A stretch of 64,000 nucleotides of DNA from JACKAQ01 sp020634975 [NCBI: Calditrichia bacterium]. GTDB taxonomy: Bacteria; Calditrichota; Calditrichia; RBG-13-44-9. Every line of letters begins with the position of its first letter. Positions within the stretch are counted from its first letter, which is position 1. The position numbers and the translations under genes are program-made. Below are positions 53,360 through 62,106 of this stretch, piece by piece. The stretch lies in contig JACKAQ010000001.1 of assembly GCA_020634975.1 (NCBI GenBank), forward strand, positions 2,046,001 to 2,110,000, in the 5' to 3' direction. The notes beneath the pieces are model-generated. The model searched no databases and had not been told where the DNA came from. It saw nothing but the letters and a program-made list of their open reading frames with translations.

Positions 53360-54208
53360 TTATTGGGATTTAAAAAATCCCACCGTTTCCATCACTGCTT
53401 TTTGGGCGCTTTCCGGTAAATCCGGGTCAGAAAATGGGTGTTTTCCGCCAAACGTGTGATCGCCGCCGAGTATCGTCACCAGCGTTGCTGCGGGATGCCA
53501 ATCGACCAAATCCAGTGCGGATTGATATGGCACGGTAAGGTCTGCGGTGCCGTGGACGACCAAAAATGGAATGCGCAATTTTTTTACGGCATCGGGAATC
53601 AACAGCCGGTTGCGGTTGTCGCGAAAATCTTCGTAGAGTTGCCAAAAAAGCGGCATTTGCTGACCGGTGCGGACGTTCGGCACATACACCACGCCGTTTT
53701 CCTGCCACATCGGTAACATCGCTTCATTCCAAAATTTGCCGTATTCGCTCACCGATGCCCAGGTGGCAATTTTTTTCACCCGGGAATCCTCAACTGCTTT
53801 CAAAATGGCAATCCCGCCACCGCGACTATGTCCTAATAAATAAATATGGTTAGCGTCGAATTCTTTTTTGGGAACGGGAAATTTGCGCGAGCAGGCAAAA
53901 TCGATCACGTTTCCCAAATCTTCCAGCTCGAAGCTGAAATTATTTTGCCCGAACGCTTCCAGATCCACAAATTCCTGCGGGTGTTCCGGCGTGGTGCCGT
54001 TGTGCGAAAAATTAAACTTGAGGAAAACGAATTGCTGTTCCGCGAACGCATCGGCGATCGGGTTAAAATGGCCCCAATCTTTAAATCCTTTAAATCCGTG
54101 GACAAAAATGACCAGCGGTTTTGGCGTACGATTTGCGTTATACCGGATGTCGATCAAAACCGGGCGTTTGTTTGCGCCGGAAATTTGCAGGTTTTGGTGT
54201 TCTTTCAT
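53360..54208 (-). CDS. Alpha/beta hydrolase (dienelactone hydrolase/BAAT-like)
   Basis: 282 residues with the alpha/beta hydrolase fold: oxyanion region VIFVHGFKGFKDWG near 35, nucleophile elbow LLGHSRGGG (Ser near 125), Asp in HGTADLTVPYQSA near 223, and His in LGGDHTFGG near 250. No signal peptide. Esterase or peptidase-like reactions are possible; the substrate is not known. Confidence 0.85.
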   Translation of the reverse strand: MKEHQNLQISGANKRPVLIDIRYNANRTPKPLVIFVHGFKGFKDWGHFNPIADAFAEQQFVFLKFNFSHNGTTPEHPQEFVDLEAFGQNNFSFELEDLGNVIDFACSRKFPVPKKEFDANHIYLLGHSRGGGIAILKAVEDSRVKKIATWASVSEYGKFWNEAMLPMWQENGVVYVPNVRTGQQMPLFWQLYEDFRDNRNRLLIPDAVKKLRIPFLVVHGTADLTVPYQSALDLVDWHPAATLVTILGGDHTFGGKHPFSDPDLPESAQKAVMETVGFFKSQ

Positions 54209-54376
54209 GCTCTGTTTTGCCGCTTTGCGCAGTCGTCTGTTTCGGATTAGCCAATAATAAACAGGAATTTGGGCGATTCAAACAGGATTTTGTTGATCGA
54301 CCGGTCAGGAATTTGTCCAAATGCGCACAGTGGCTGTATCGTATTCGAACGCACTTCAACAAAAAAGGAGAAAACT

Positions 54377-54640
54377 ATGGCAGATATTTGCATCAATGTT
54401 CCACGGTTGGATGAGCATCAAACAATTGAAGTGGAAGTGAAGATCAACGGTGAGAAAAAAATGTATCACTACCGGGTGGAGCTGTTCGACTGGGATGGCG
54501 ATGCCAGCAGCGCGGCGCTGGTTCATTTGCTGCAGGATAAAATTGCCAATTACGATGCCGGCTGGCAATTGTACCAGATCGGTGCGCCGCTGGAAAAGCA
54601 TATTCCGGTGATGTTCCGTCAACTCGGCGAAACGCATTAG
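54377..54640 (+). CDS. Small hypothetical protein (87 aa)
   Basis: Starts at ATG 54377 behind AAAAAAGGAG. The sequence is polar and beta-rich (INVPRLDEHQTIEVEVKINGEKKMYHYRVELFDW) with a helical end. No signal peptide or membrane segment. The family is not recognised; it is well formed and seems real. It converges on the lipoprotein gene with 5 bp between. Confidence 0.72.
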   Translation: MADICINVPRLDEHQTIEVEVKINGEKKMYHYRVELFDWDGDASSAALVHLLQDKIANYDAGWQLYQIGAPLEKHIPVMFRQLGETH

Positions 54641-54645
54641 CCATT

Positions 54646-55350
54646 TTATTTCGGAAAAAGCAGCATATCCGGGGTGCGCGGGTTGCTGTTGTGAAGTTCC
54701 TCATCGCTGAATCCATCTGCGTCCTGCGCGGTCAGCAGAATCAAATCCCCTTTGTCCGTTACCGGATAATCCGCCGGAATGTCGCATTGGAAACGGTAGG
54801 TATAAGTGCTGTGATTGCCGACGTAACTCATTGCCACATCACGAGTTGTGTAAACTGTTCCGGACTGCTGGTCCCGGTAATTCAGCCGGACAATAACGGA
54901 TGATAGATTTTCCACACCCTGATAATCGAGGATCAGTGCCTGACACACATTTTCGGGCACAACGATGGCCAGATCTTCGATAATCGGCGCTGCGTATTCC
55001 AGTTTCACGTTAAATGTCATCGGCTCCGGAAAAACAACCTGAGTGGTATCCAGCACAAAAAAATTCTCCGCTTCGATGCGAACGGGAATTGCGCGCCCCT
55101 GGTCCGCATCTGCGCTGAACTGGTAGCGCAGTTCGTAATTCCCGAAATAATCTGTTATCACAAATTGATCTTCAAAAGAAATCTTGGCGTTTTCAACACC
55201 TCGCAGGGTAAACTGATTGCTGATGTTCCCGGTAATCACGACCTGTTTCGCGAGAGTTTCCGCGTCGTAATTGTATTTCAGAAATTTTTCACTATCGCAA
55301 CCGGAAATAAACCCCAAAATCAATAGCAAAAAAATAATCGCTCGTTTCAA
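54646..55350 (-). CDS. Lipoprotein with a carboxypeptidase-regulatory-like domain
   Basis: 234 residues. Signal MKRAIIFLLLILGFISGC with lipobox ISGC. Residues about 35-130 look like a beta-sandwich of the carboxypeptidase regulatory-like or CnaB type (VVITGNISNQFTLRGVENAKISFEDQFVITDYFGNYELRY). The rest is a second beta-rich part. Function unknown; it is transcribed away from the glycosidase gene with 82 bp between. Confidence 0.75.
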   Translation of the reverse strand: MKRAIIFLLLILGFISGCDSEKFLKYNYDAETLAKQVVITGNISNQFTLRGVENAKISFEDQFVITDYFGNYELRYQFSADADQGRAIPVRIEAENFFVLDTTQVVFPEPMTFNVKLEYAAPIIEDLAIVVPENVCQALILDYQGVENLSSVIVRLNYRDQQSGTVYTTRDVAMSYVGNHSTYTYRFQCDIPADYPVTDKGDLILLTAQDADGFSDEELHNSNPRTPDMLLFPK

Positions 55351-55432
55351 AATGCGCCCCTTGTAAATGGTTCAGTTCTGAATTAAGTTAAGTTAGCAAA
55401 AGCTGAAATGCAATAAAAGGGATGAAGCCGTT

Positions 55433-57760
55433 ATGAAATTGAGATACGTGCTGGCGGTGATTGCGGCGCTGATGATCCTGTTTTTTGGGGCGCACTTGGA
55501 TTTCACGAATGCCGGGGAAAATACGCCTGAAAAATCTGCCGGAAAACAATTGCCCAACCGCGAAACGCTGCACGAGCGATTGTTCGAAACCCGTGAGGCG
55601 CTGCTGGTTTACGCTGCAACAGACGCACGCTATCGTGAACAATATCAACAATTTGCGACGGAAATGCAGCAGCGCGGCCGCTGGCTGAAATTTAACATCC
55701 GGGCGGATAGCGATGTTCGCGACAGCGATTTGCGCGGCACTACGGTTTATCTGCTCGGCACTGTGGCGTCCAATCGCTGGATTGCGTCGGTTGCTGAACA
55801 ACTGCCGCTACAAATTCGCCAAAACAGTTTTAAATTGTTTGAAAACACTTACGCCGATTCCACAGATCTGCTCACTTTTTATTACCCGAATATGCGCGAT
55901 TCTACCCACGCAGTTTATTTGATTACCGGAAATTCCGATGCCCATTTACTCCGCGAATTGCAACGGTCATCGCGGCAACTGTTCAATAGCGCCGGGGATT
56001 ATCGCGTGCAGCGCAACGGCCAAACGCTGGTGATGGGATTTTTTTCGCAGAACCCCGAAAAAATGTGGGCATTTGATCCGGAAAATCACCGCGATTATCA
56101 GGCGGATATGCAGATTGCCGGAGGCGATCACTACCGGTTTTATCTGCACGGCGTGCAGTTTTCCGATGCGGAAATGACCCGGATTCGCCAACATCACGAA
56201 GCGAAATTTCGGCAAATCAGCGAATTTTTGGGCCTCAAATCTGCGCAGGACAGCATCGATTACCACATTTTCGGCTCGTTCGAAGACAAAGGGCTGGTCA
56301 CCGGCAACACCGATTTAACGCATATCGACGCCGAAAAAAACGCGATTTACAGCGTTATTCGCGACGGCATTCGCGGCGACGATTTTTGCAGCGATGCCCG
56401 TTTGCTGCTCCGCAACCATTTCGGCGAAGCCGGGAAAACAGTTTTGGAAATCGGGCTAAGTATCTATTTTTCAGAAAATTGGCACGAAAAAGGATATCGC
56501 TATTGGGCAGCGCGATTGTGGGATTCCGGCAATGCCGCACCGCTGGCGGAATTGCTGGATAACGAGCAAATCGCGCAGGATTCGCCATTGGTGATGCCGC
56601 CGCTGGCCGGCAGTTTTGTGGCATATTTGCTGGATGTGTGGGGCAAACAACAATTTCTCGACAGATACAAAACGTGGCAGCCAACGGCAGCGGAAATCGC
56701 CAAACTGGAAGCCGGTTGGCACTGGCACCTGGCGCAGTTGGCGAACGAATTTCGCGGGCAAATGGCGGCGGATCGCGCCAGTTTTCCGAAATTCGGGGAT
56801 TTCCGCAAAGGCTTTTGTTTCGCACACGAAGGCTACCAGATTTACAACGGCTATCTCTCCCGAAAATCGGATGCGGCGCTGGCAAAACTCGCCGAAATGG
56901 GCGGAAATGCCGTGTCGATTACGCCGTTCAGCTTCATGCGCGATCCCGGAAAACCCGCGTTTTTGCGATTTTCCAGCGGTTCCGGTTCGGAAAATGACGA
57001 AAGCGTGATTCACTCGGCGCTCACCGCCAAATCGCTGGGCATGAGCGTGATGCTGAAACCGCACATCTGGCTCGGCGGCGGCAGCTGGCCCGGCGATATC
57101 CACATGCAATCCGACGCCGATTGGCAGCAATTTTTCAACAATTACCATCGCTGGATGCGCCATTACGCGCTGATGGCGGAAATGTATCAAATCGATGTGC
57201 TGTGCGTTGGTGTGGAGCTGGTAAAAACCACCGCAACGCAGGGCGACCGCTGGCGCGAGATGATTGGCAAATTGCGCCAACTCTATAGCGGGCAAATGAC
57301 TTACGCCGCCAATTGGGGCGATGATTTTGAGAAGCTGTCGTTTTGGGATGACCTCGATTTTATCGGGCTGAACTGCTACTATCCGCTCAGCGACAAAACC
57401 GCGCCATCGGATGCGGAGCTGCGGGCGGGCGTTTCCAACATTGCTGCGCGAGTGGCGACTATCCAAAAAAAATACGGCAAACCGGTGCTGATTACGGAAA
57501 TCGGTTTCACCAGCACGCCCTCACCGTGGCAGCAGCCGCACGAATCTGCCCGCCGCAAACCGGTCGATCTGGATGCGCAGGCACGCAGCTATCGCGCCGT
57601 TTTCGAAACGATGCAACACGCGGATTGGCTGCGCGGCATTTATTGGTGGAAGTGGCCAAGCTATCTGGAATACGGCGGCAATCGCGATAACGATTTTACA
57701 CCAAACAACAAACCGGCGGAAGATGTGGTTCGCCAGTGGTATCAGCGGGATAGCTGGTAA
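55433..57760 (+). CDS. Exported GH113-like glycosidase with an N-terminal degenerate peptidase-like domain
   Basis: 775 residues with a signal anchor or peptide at about 5-22. Residues about 60-430 carry features of a peptidase-MA-like (gluzincin) region (VLEIGLSIYFSENWHEKGYRYWAARLWDSG and PLAGSFVAYLLDVWGKQQFLDRYK), but no HExxH is visible, so this part is probably not an active peptidase. Residues about 450-775 form a TIM-barrel of GH113 type with candidate catalytic Glu in VGVELVKT and ITEIGFTS, and a WPSYLEYGG loop near the end. Known GH113 enzymes act on beta-mannan. The last 19 bases overlap the converging gene. Activity and partner domain are inferred. Confidence 0.75.
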   Translation: MKLRYVLAVIAALMILFFGAHLDFTNAGENTPEKSAGKQLPNRETLHERLFETREALLVYAATDARYREQYQQFATEMQQRGRWLKFNIRADSDVRDSDLRGTTVYLLGTVASNRWIASVAEQLPLQIRQNSFKLFENTYADSTDLLTFYYPNMRDSTHAVYLITGNSDAHLLRELQRSSRQLFNSAGDYRVQRNGQTLVMGFFSQNPEKMWAFDPENHRDYQADMQIAGGDHYRFYLHGVQFSDAEMTRIRQHHEAKFRQISEFLGLKSAQDSIDYHIFGSFEDKGLVTGNTDLTHIDAEKNAIYSVIRDGIRGDDFCSDARLLLRNHFGEAGKTVLEIGLSIYFSENWHEKGYRYWAARLWDSGNAAPLAELLDNEQIAQDSPLVMPPLAGSFVAYLLDVWGKQQFLDRYKTWQPTAAEIAKLEAGWHWHLAQLANEFRGQMAADRASFPKFGDFRKGFCFAHEGYQIYNGYLSRKSDAALAKLAEMGGNAVSITPFSFMRDPGKPAFLRFSSGSGSENDESVIHSALTAKSLGMSVMLKPHIWLGGGSWPGDIHMQSDADWQQFFNNYHRWMRHYALMAEMYQIDVLCVGVELVKTTATQGDRWREMIGKLRQLYSGQMTYAANWGDDFEKLSFWDDLDFIGLNCYYPLSDKTAPSDAELRAGVSNIAARVATIQKKYGKPVLITEIGFTSTPSPWQQPHESARRKPVDLDAQARSYRAVFETMQHADWLRGIYWWKWPSYLEYGGNRDNDFTPNNKPAEDVVRQWYQRDSW

Positions 57761-59844
57761 ATTTGCCCTTCGCCGGGCAACATTTCCGCGATCCTGAAAT
57801 TGCTGCCGCTGATGGAAACCGGTTTCGCCGGCAGTGGTTGATCTGCAGTCGAAAAAATGCGCTCGATCTGCCGCGCGTTCGCCAAATATCGCGCCGGAAT
57901 CACAACGGCTGCGGCTGCTTTTTCCGTGTCGAGATTGGCGACAAACAACCATTGCGGCGCCGGAATTGCGGCTGTCCAGGCGATTGCAGGATAATAATCC
58001 GCCATATCCGGTGGCAAAATCCAACGGGATTCGCTTTCTGAAATTTCCTGCCAAATATCTGATAACAATAAGTTTAACCGCGTAAAATTTTCGAACAGCC
58101 GAACGTTTTTTCCCCAGACAAATGAGCCGTTAGTGGCCTTCTCCCCCAATTTTTCCTGAAATACAAACAGTTTGCTGTAGTGCTCGTTCGGTGCCGGTTT
58201 CTGGTGTGGATCGCGCATTTCGAAACCGAGCGCCATGTATGCGGGCAGCATAGGCAAACATTGTCCGATAAAGTGGCGCAACTCGTTGCCGTTCACATAA
58301 AATTTGTCAAAACGCGGGTCGTCTTTGTCGGCAGTCATCATCGTGAAATTTGGGGTGACGGCGCGGGTTTTGGCGATGTCTGAATACAGCCGGAAGTTGC
58401 GCCGGAACTCCGCCGAGCCGACCACCATCGATTGCAGATCGCCGAGTGTGCTGTCCGCATCGCTGGCTTCGAGATGCTCGATTTCATCGCCGTAGCCGAT
58501 GACGTTTGGTGGTGCCAAAAAGGATTCCGCAAAATAGCCGAAATACGGCACGCGATTTTCTGTGCGGATAAATTGTTTGACAGATTTTAGTAAGTCATAA
58601 TATTGCGGAATTTGCACAGGAACACCTTCCGGGCGCATTTGCACGTGGGCCATATCGCCGCGCATAAAATCAAAACCGAATCGCCGCTGAACATCGGCGT
58701 AGTGTTCGCAAACGTATTGCCAGACGGCCGGTCGCGGATGCGAAAAATCGATCTGCCAATCGCGGTTATCGTCGATGCTTTCGAACAATTTGTATCGTGC
58801 CAGCGGACCAAAAACGCGCGAAAAGTCCTCCGGTTTGGCGATGCGGAAATCGCGCCATTCCAGCCCGTTTTCATCAATTTTACGAGCCGCCGGGGATTCG
58901 TCCACCAGCAGTCCGCGATAGGGCGGCCCCATTGTGGCTGGCACCGGTTCGTATCCGGCAGTATGCAGATGTTTGATCAGCGCGATCCGGCGTTGTTTGC
59001 GCTGCTCCGGCTCGTCCGGTTGCCCGAACAGCAATTTTAATCGCGATGATTCCGGGTGCGTTGCCGAAAAAAAGTGCGCAGCACTTCCCGGTAATTGCAA
59101 ATCGGCACCTGCTGCACCGTTTTTTTGGAGAAAATAGAAAATTTGCTGCTGCACCATTTCGTGCAAATTGGCGCGATGATCGACGATGTGCAGCCCTTTC
59201 CGGCGCAGCCATTCGAAATGCTCCGGGAATGCCAGCCCCATTTCCGAAAAACGATCGGTGTGGGGAATGACGTCCATGCCCACGGTTCGCCCGGTGAGGT
59301 GCAAAATGTTGATTACGGCGCGCAATTGACGCTCAACCGTGTTTAGATGCGGCAGTTGTTCGGCCAATTTTTCGCAGAAAAATTCCCGGTTAATTTGCCA
59401 ACTGCTCATCCCGTACAGGCTGCCCACAACGCCCGGCTCCCAAATCGGCAGCAGATGAATGGATGATTGTTGCGGCGGTAGTGTAAACGTGTAAGCCACA
59501 ATATTCCAAAAATTAGCGATGGTTCGCACGTTGATGCCAACCATTTTTACACGCTTCAGCCAGCGGCCGTCCGGTACAGATTTTACGGGACTGTGCAAAA
59601 ATTCCGGCAGCGATTCGATGGGCGTTTCGGGGTGGGTTGCGCGCTCGCTGATTGCCAAATCGAGTGAGTTGCCGTAGCGTCGGCGAAGAATATCCAACGT
59701 GGTTTCAACGGGGAACGCGACCGCCGTTTCCGGCAGCAAATGCGGGATAAAATCGCATGCTCTCCGGCAAAATTGGGCGATGTGCGCGTCACCGTTTTGC
59801 GCCCAGTTTTGTTGATGTGCGATAAATTCAGCAGGTGTTTTCAT
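57742..59844 (-). CDS. GH13-like (alpha-amylase superfamily) protein
   Basis: About 700 residues. The middle holds motifs of an alpha-amylase barrel: FDFMRGDMAHVQM with Asp as nucleophile (near 405), YFGYFAESFLAP with Glu as acid/base (near 450), and MTADKDDPRFD as the third acid. The C-terminal part is a beta-rich domain. It is distant from typical amylases and has no signal peptide, so it is probably an intracellular alpha-glucan or maltosyl-transfer enzyme. The ATG at 59844 is preferred over a TTG ten codons earlier, though neither has a clear ribosome-binding site. It overlaps the GH113-like gene by 19 bases at their ends. Confidence 0.72.
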   Translation of the reverse strand: MKTPAEFIAHQQNWAQNGDAHIAQFCRRACDFIPHLLPETAVAFPVETTLDILRRRYGNSLDLAISERATHPETPIESLPEFLHSPVKSVPDGRWLKRVKMVGINVRTIANFWNIVAYTFTLPPQQSSIHLLPIWEPGVVGSLYGMSSWQINREFFCEKLAEQLPHLNTVERQLRAVINILHLTGRTVGMDVIPHTDRFSEMGLAFPEHFEWLRRKGLHIVDHRANLHEMVQQQIFYFLQKNGAAGADLQLPGSAAHFFSATHPESSRLKLLFGQPDEPEQRKQRRIALIKHLHTAGYEPVPATMGPPYRGLLVDESPAARKIDENGLEWRDFRIAKPEDFSRVFGPLARYKLFESIDDNRDWQIDFSHPRPAVWQYVCEHYADVQRRFGFDFMRGDMAHVQMRPEGVPVQIPQYYDLLKSVKQFIRTENRVPYFGYFAESFLAPPNVIGYGDEIEHLEASDADSTLGDLQSMVVGSAEFRRNFRLYSDIAKTRAVTPNFTMMTADKDDPRFDKFYVNGNELRHFIGQCLPMLPAYMALGFEMRDPHQKPAPNEHYSKLFVFQEKLGEKATNGSFVWGKNVRLFENFTRLNLLLSDIWQEISESESRWILPPDMADYYPAIAWTAAIPAPQWLFVANLDTEKAAAAVVIPARYLANARQIERIFSTADQPLPAKPVSISGSNFRIAEMLPGEGQIYQLSR

Positions 59845-60035
59845 TGGGATTTTTTCGTAATTATTTAGCCGCAAGTCGCCAAGCCCGTAACAGACACCTC
59901 GTTACTGCTTTCTGCCCGGAACGTCTTTTTCCCATTTTAAAATTAACCCTTGTTGAAAGCCAACGAAAAAACAGGCGTTTTGAACGGGATTGTAACTAAC
60001 CTTTTTGCGCTTTGCGCCTTTGCGGCAAACAGTAA

Positions 60036-61016
60036 TTAATCAAATATTTCGTAGATTTTTTCTCGCGAAACGGCTTCGGGCAGCGGTCCGACGACCGCCA
60101 GTTTCATTGCGGCGATGTTGCTGCCGGCGACTGCGCATTCCGGCGGTTCGTAGCCATCCAGCCATGCCGTCAAAAACCCCGACCAAAATGCGTCGCCCGC
60201 GCCGGTGGCGTCTGCGCATTCGCTGATTTTCCGGGCGGATTGATGCTGCATTTTTTGCCCGAATTCCCACGAAACCAGGCTGCCTGCCGCGCCTTTGGTG
60301 AGGCAAATCAGTTCCGCGCCCCAATCGTGGAAGGTGGCGATAGCCGTTTGTTCATCGAGCGCTGGATCGTCAAACAATCGAACGATGTCGTCCAGACTCA
60401 TTTTCACAAAAGCGCCATGGGAACAATATTCCGCGATCACTCGGCGAGCTTCATCGCGATCACCCCAGATGGATGGCGCGTAATTGACGTCAATGCTTAA
60501 TTTGCAGTCGAGTTGTGCGGCGCGTCGGGCACCATCCACAATGCTGCTTTGGGCGGGTTCCTGGCTGAGCGCAAAACAGGTGGTGTGGTAAAATTGGGTT
60601 TTTTGCAACACATTATTGGGAATATGTGATGGCAAAATCATGCGGTCGGCAGTGCGATAGGCGATAAAATCCGGCGTTCCGGTGGTGCGGCTGACCAAAA
60701 CAATGGTGGTCGGTGCAACCGGCTCAACCGCGATGTAATCACAAATAACGCCGGTTTTTTTTACGGATTGAACCAGATATTTGCCCAAATTTTCGTTACC
60801 TACACAGGCGATCAGCGCCGATGCATTCCCGAGTCGCGCCATATTTGCCGCAAAATTTGCCGGGCTACCACCCTGAAATCGCTCAAAAGTGCGCACATCG
60901 CCGAGGTTTTCGCTGATGGTTTGGCCGATGATATCCACCAGTAATTCGCCAACGGCAACGATGTCGATAGTTTTGTTTCTGCGGCTTTTTGGGGGATAAG
61001 GGAGATGTTTTTTCAC
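60036..61016 (-). CDS. PfkB-family carbohydrate kinase
   Basis: 326 residues, ribokinase fold. VAVGELLVDII at the start, GGSPANFAANMARLG near 50 and the anion-hole motif DATGAGDAFWSGF near 270 with the catalytic Asp. Phosphorylates a sugar; fructose is a common substrate in this branch, but 5-dehydro-2-deoxygluconate or ribose are possible. The start is GTG at 61016 without a strong ribosome-binding site. It sits between the GH13-like gene and a hypothetical exported protein, near a sugar-type symporter, all on the minus strand. Confidence 0.9.
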   Translation of the reverse strand: MKKHLPYPPKSRRNKTIDIVAVGELLVDIIGQTISENLGDVRTFERFQGGSPANFAANMARLGNASALIACVGNENLGKYLVQSVKKTGVICDYIAVEPVAPTTIVLVSRTTGTPDFIAYRTADRMILPSHIPNNVLQKTQFYHTTCFALSQEPAQSSIVDGARRAAQLDCKLSIDVNYAPSIWGDRDEARRVIAEYCSHGAFVKMSLDDIVRLFDDPALDEQTAIATFHDWGAELICLTKGAAGSLVSWEFGQKMQHQSARKISECADATGAGDAFWSGFLTAWLDGYEPPECAVAGSNIAAMKLAVVGPLPEAVSREKIYEIFD

Positions 61017-61046
61017 AGCTTAACAACCTGTTTTTGTGAAACTTAA

Positions 61047-62102
61047 TCAGTTGAACTCGTTTGCATCAACCATTATTTTATAATAGGGATATTGCTTTGT
61101 CGGGTCCGCCGGAGGCTCAAAATATGCCTGAAACATGACGGATGGAAATTCATCGAAAAAGTCGCTGTTGCTTTTTTGGAGCGATTGGCAAATTTGCTTT
61201 GCTTCAGCCTCAATTTTTGATGTTGTATCGGTATCTTTTGCGGTTCCGTCGTATCGGGAAAGGTAAGCAACCAGCGGAACTAACCGATTTTCCAGCTCGA
61301 TAAAATAGAACGTGAAAATGGGATATCGCACACCATTCAAATTTAACTGGCTGATCGATTCCTGAAAACGGGGTTTTTCCTGCAGCGCCGCGGTGGCTTG
61401 CTGCAACCGGATGGATTGGTTGCTGCGAATAACCGGCCCGGTTTGCGAAAGCAATAACGCACAGTGATAAAACCAGTACCCACTCGTTTTATTGCCGGCA
61501 GCAACGGCAGTTTCCGCAAGATTTTCAAAATACTCGGCGTTTTTACCAAAATAGGTGGCCGGTGTAACGTATAAACTGAGCAATCGGTAGGGGCTGTTTT
61601 TACGTTTTGCCATTACCAGTACAACATTTCTGACGATTTGCTCGCTGTTCAATTCATAAAATATCACGGCTGTTTTTTGAATTTCCGGCCACAGCCGAAT
61701 TTCAAAATAATCATCTCTGCCAGATTTATTTGAGCCGCAAGCAATTGAAACTGGTGCGGTTAGCTTGCTTTGTGTTTCGACAATCTTGCCATCGGTTCGA
61801 CGGATATGTTGCAGCGATACGATTCTCTCAGCCAGTGTTAGCGTAAAATCAGTGAATTTATCTTGTGAAATATCGGTTTGAAAAACGGGGTCGCAATCGC
61901 GCCATAATTTTTCCGGCTGAATATCGACGATTGCAGAAATCAACGCCATAGCTGTGGAATCCAGTTGAGCGGCTTCTGCTGCTGCGATGTTTTCCCAATT
62001 ATAACAAACGGCCGGCGATGATGAGCCGGCACGGTTTGTTTGAGGGTAAACGATTGAGAAACAAATTGTTAGCGCTATGAAAATGAGCCAGTTTTTTTTC
62101 AT
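61047..62102 (-). CDS. Hypothetical exported protein (351 aa)
   Basis: Signal peptide of about 22 residues (MKKNWLIFIALTICFSIVYPQ), then a mixed alpha/beta sequence with several aromatic pairs. No catalytic motif or known family. It starts 4 bp after the symporter stop codon on the same strand, so they are probably cotranscribed, and it may aid uptake or sensing. Confidence 0.75.
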   Translation of the reverse strand: MKKNWLIFIALTICFSIVYPQTNRAGSSSPAVCYNWENIAAAEAAQLDSTAMALISAIVDIQPEKLWRDCDPVFQTDISQDKFTDFTLTLAERIVSLQHIRRTDGKIVETQSKLTAPVSIACGSNKSGRDDYFEIRLWPEIQKTAVIFYELNSEQIVRNVVLVMAKRKNSPYRLLSLYVTPATYFGKNAEYFENLAETAVAAGNKTSGYWFYHCALLLSQTGPVIRSNQSIRLQQATAALQEKPRFQESISQLNLNGVRYPIFTFYFIELENRLVPLVAYLSRYDGTAKDTDTTSKIEAEAKQICQSLQKSNSDFFDEFPSVMFQAYFEPPADPTKQYPYYKIMVDANEFN

Positions 62103-62106
62103 TTTT

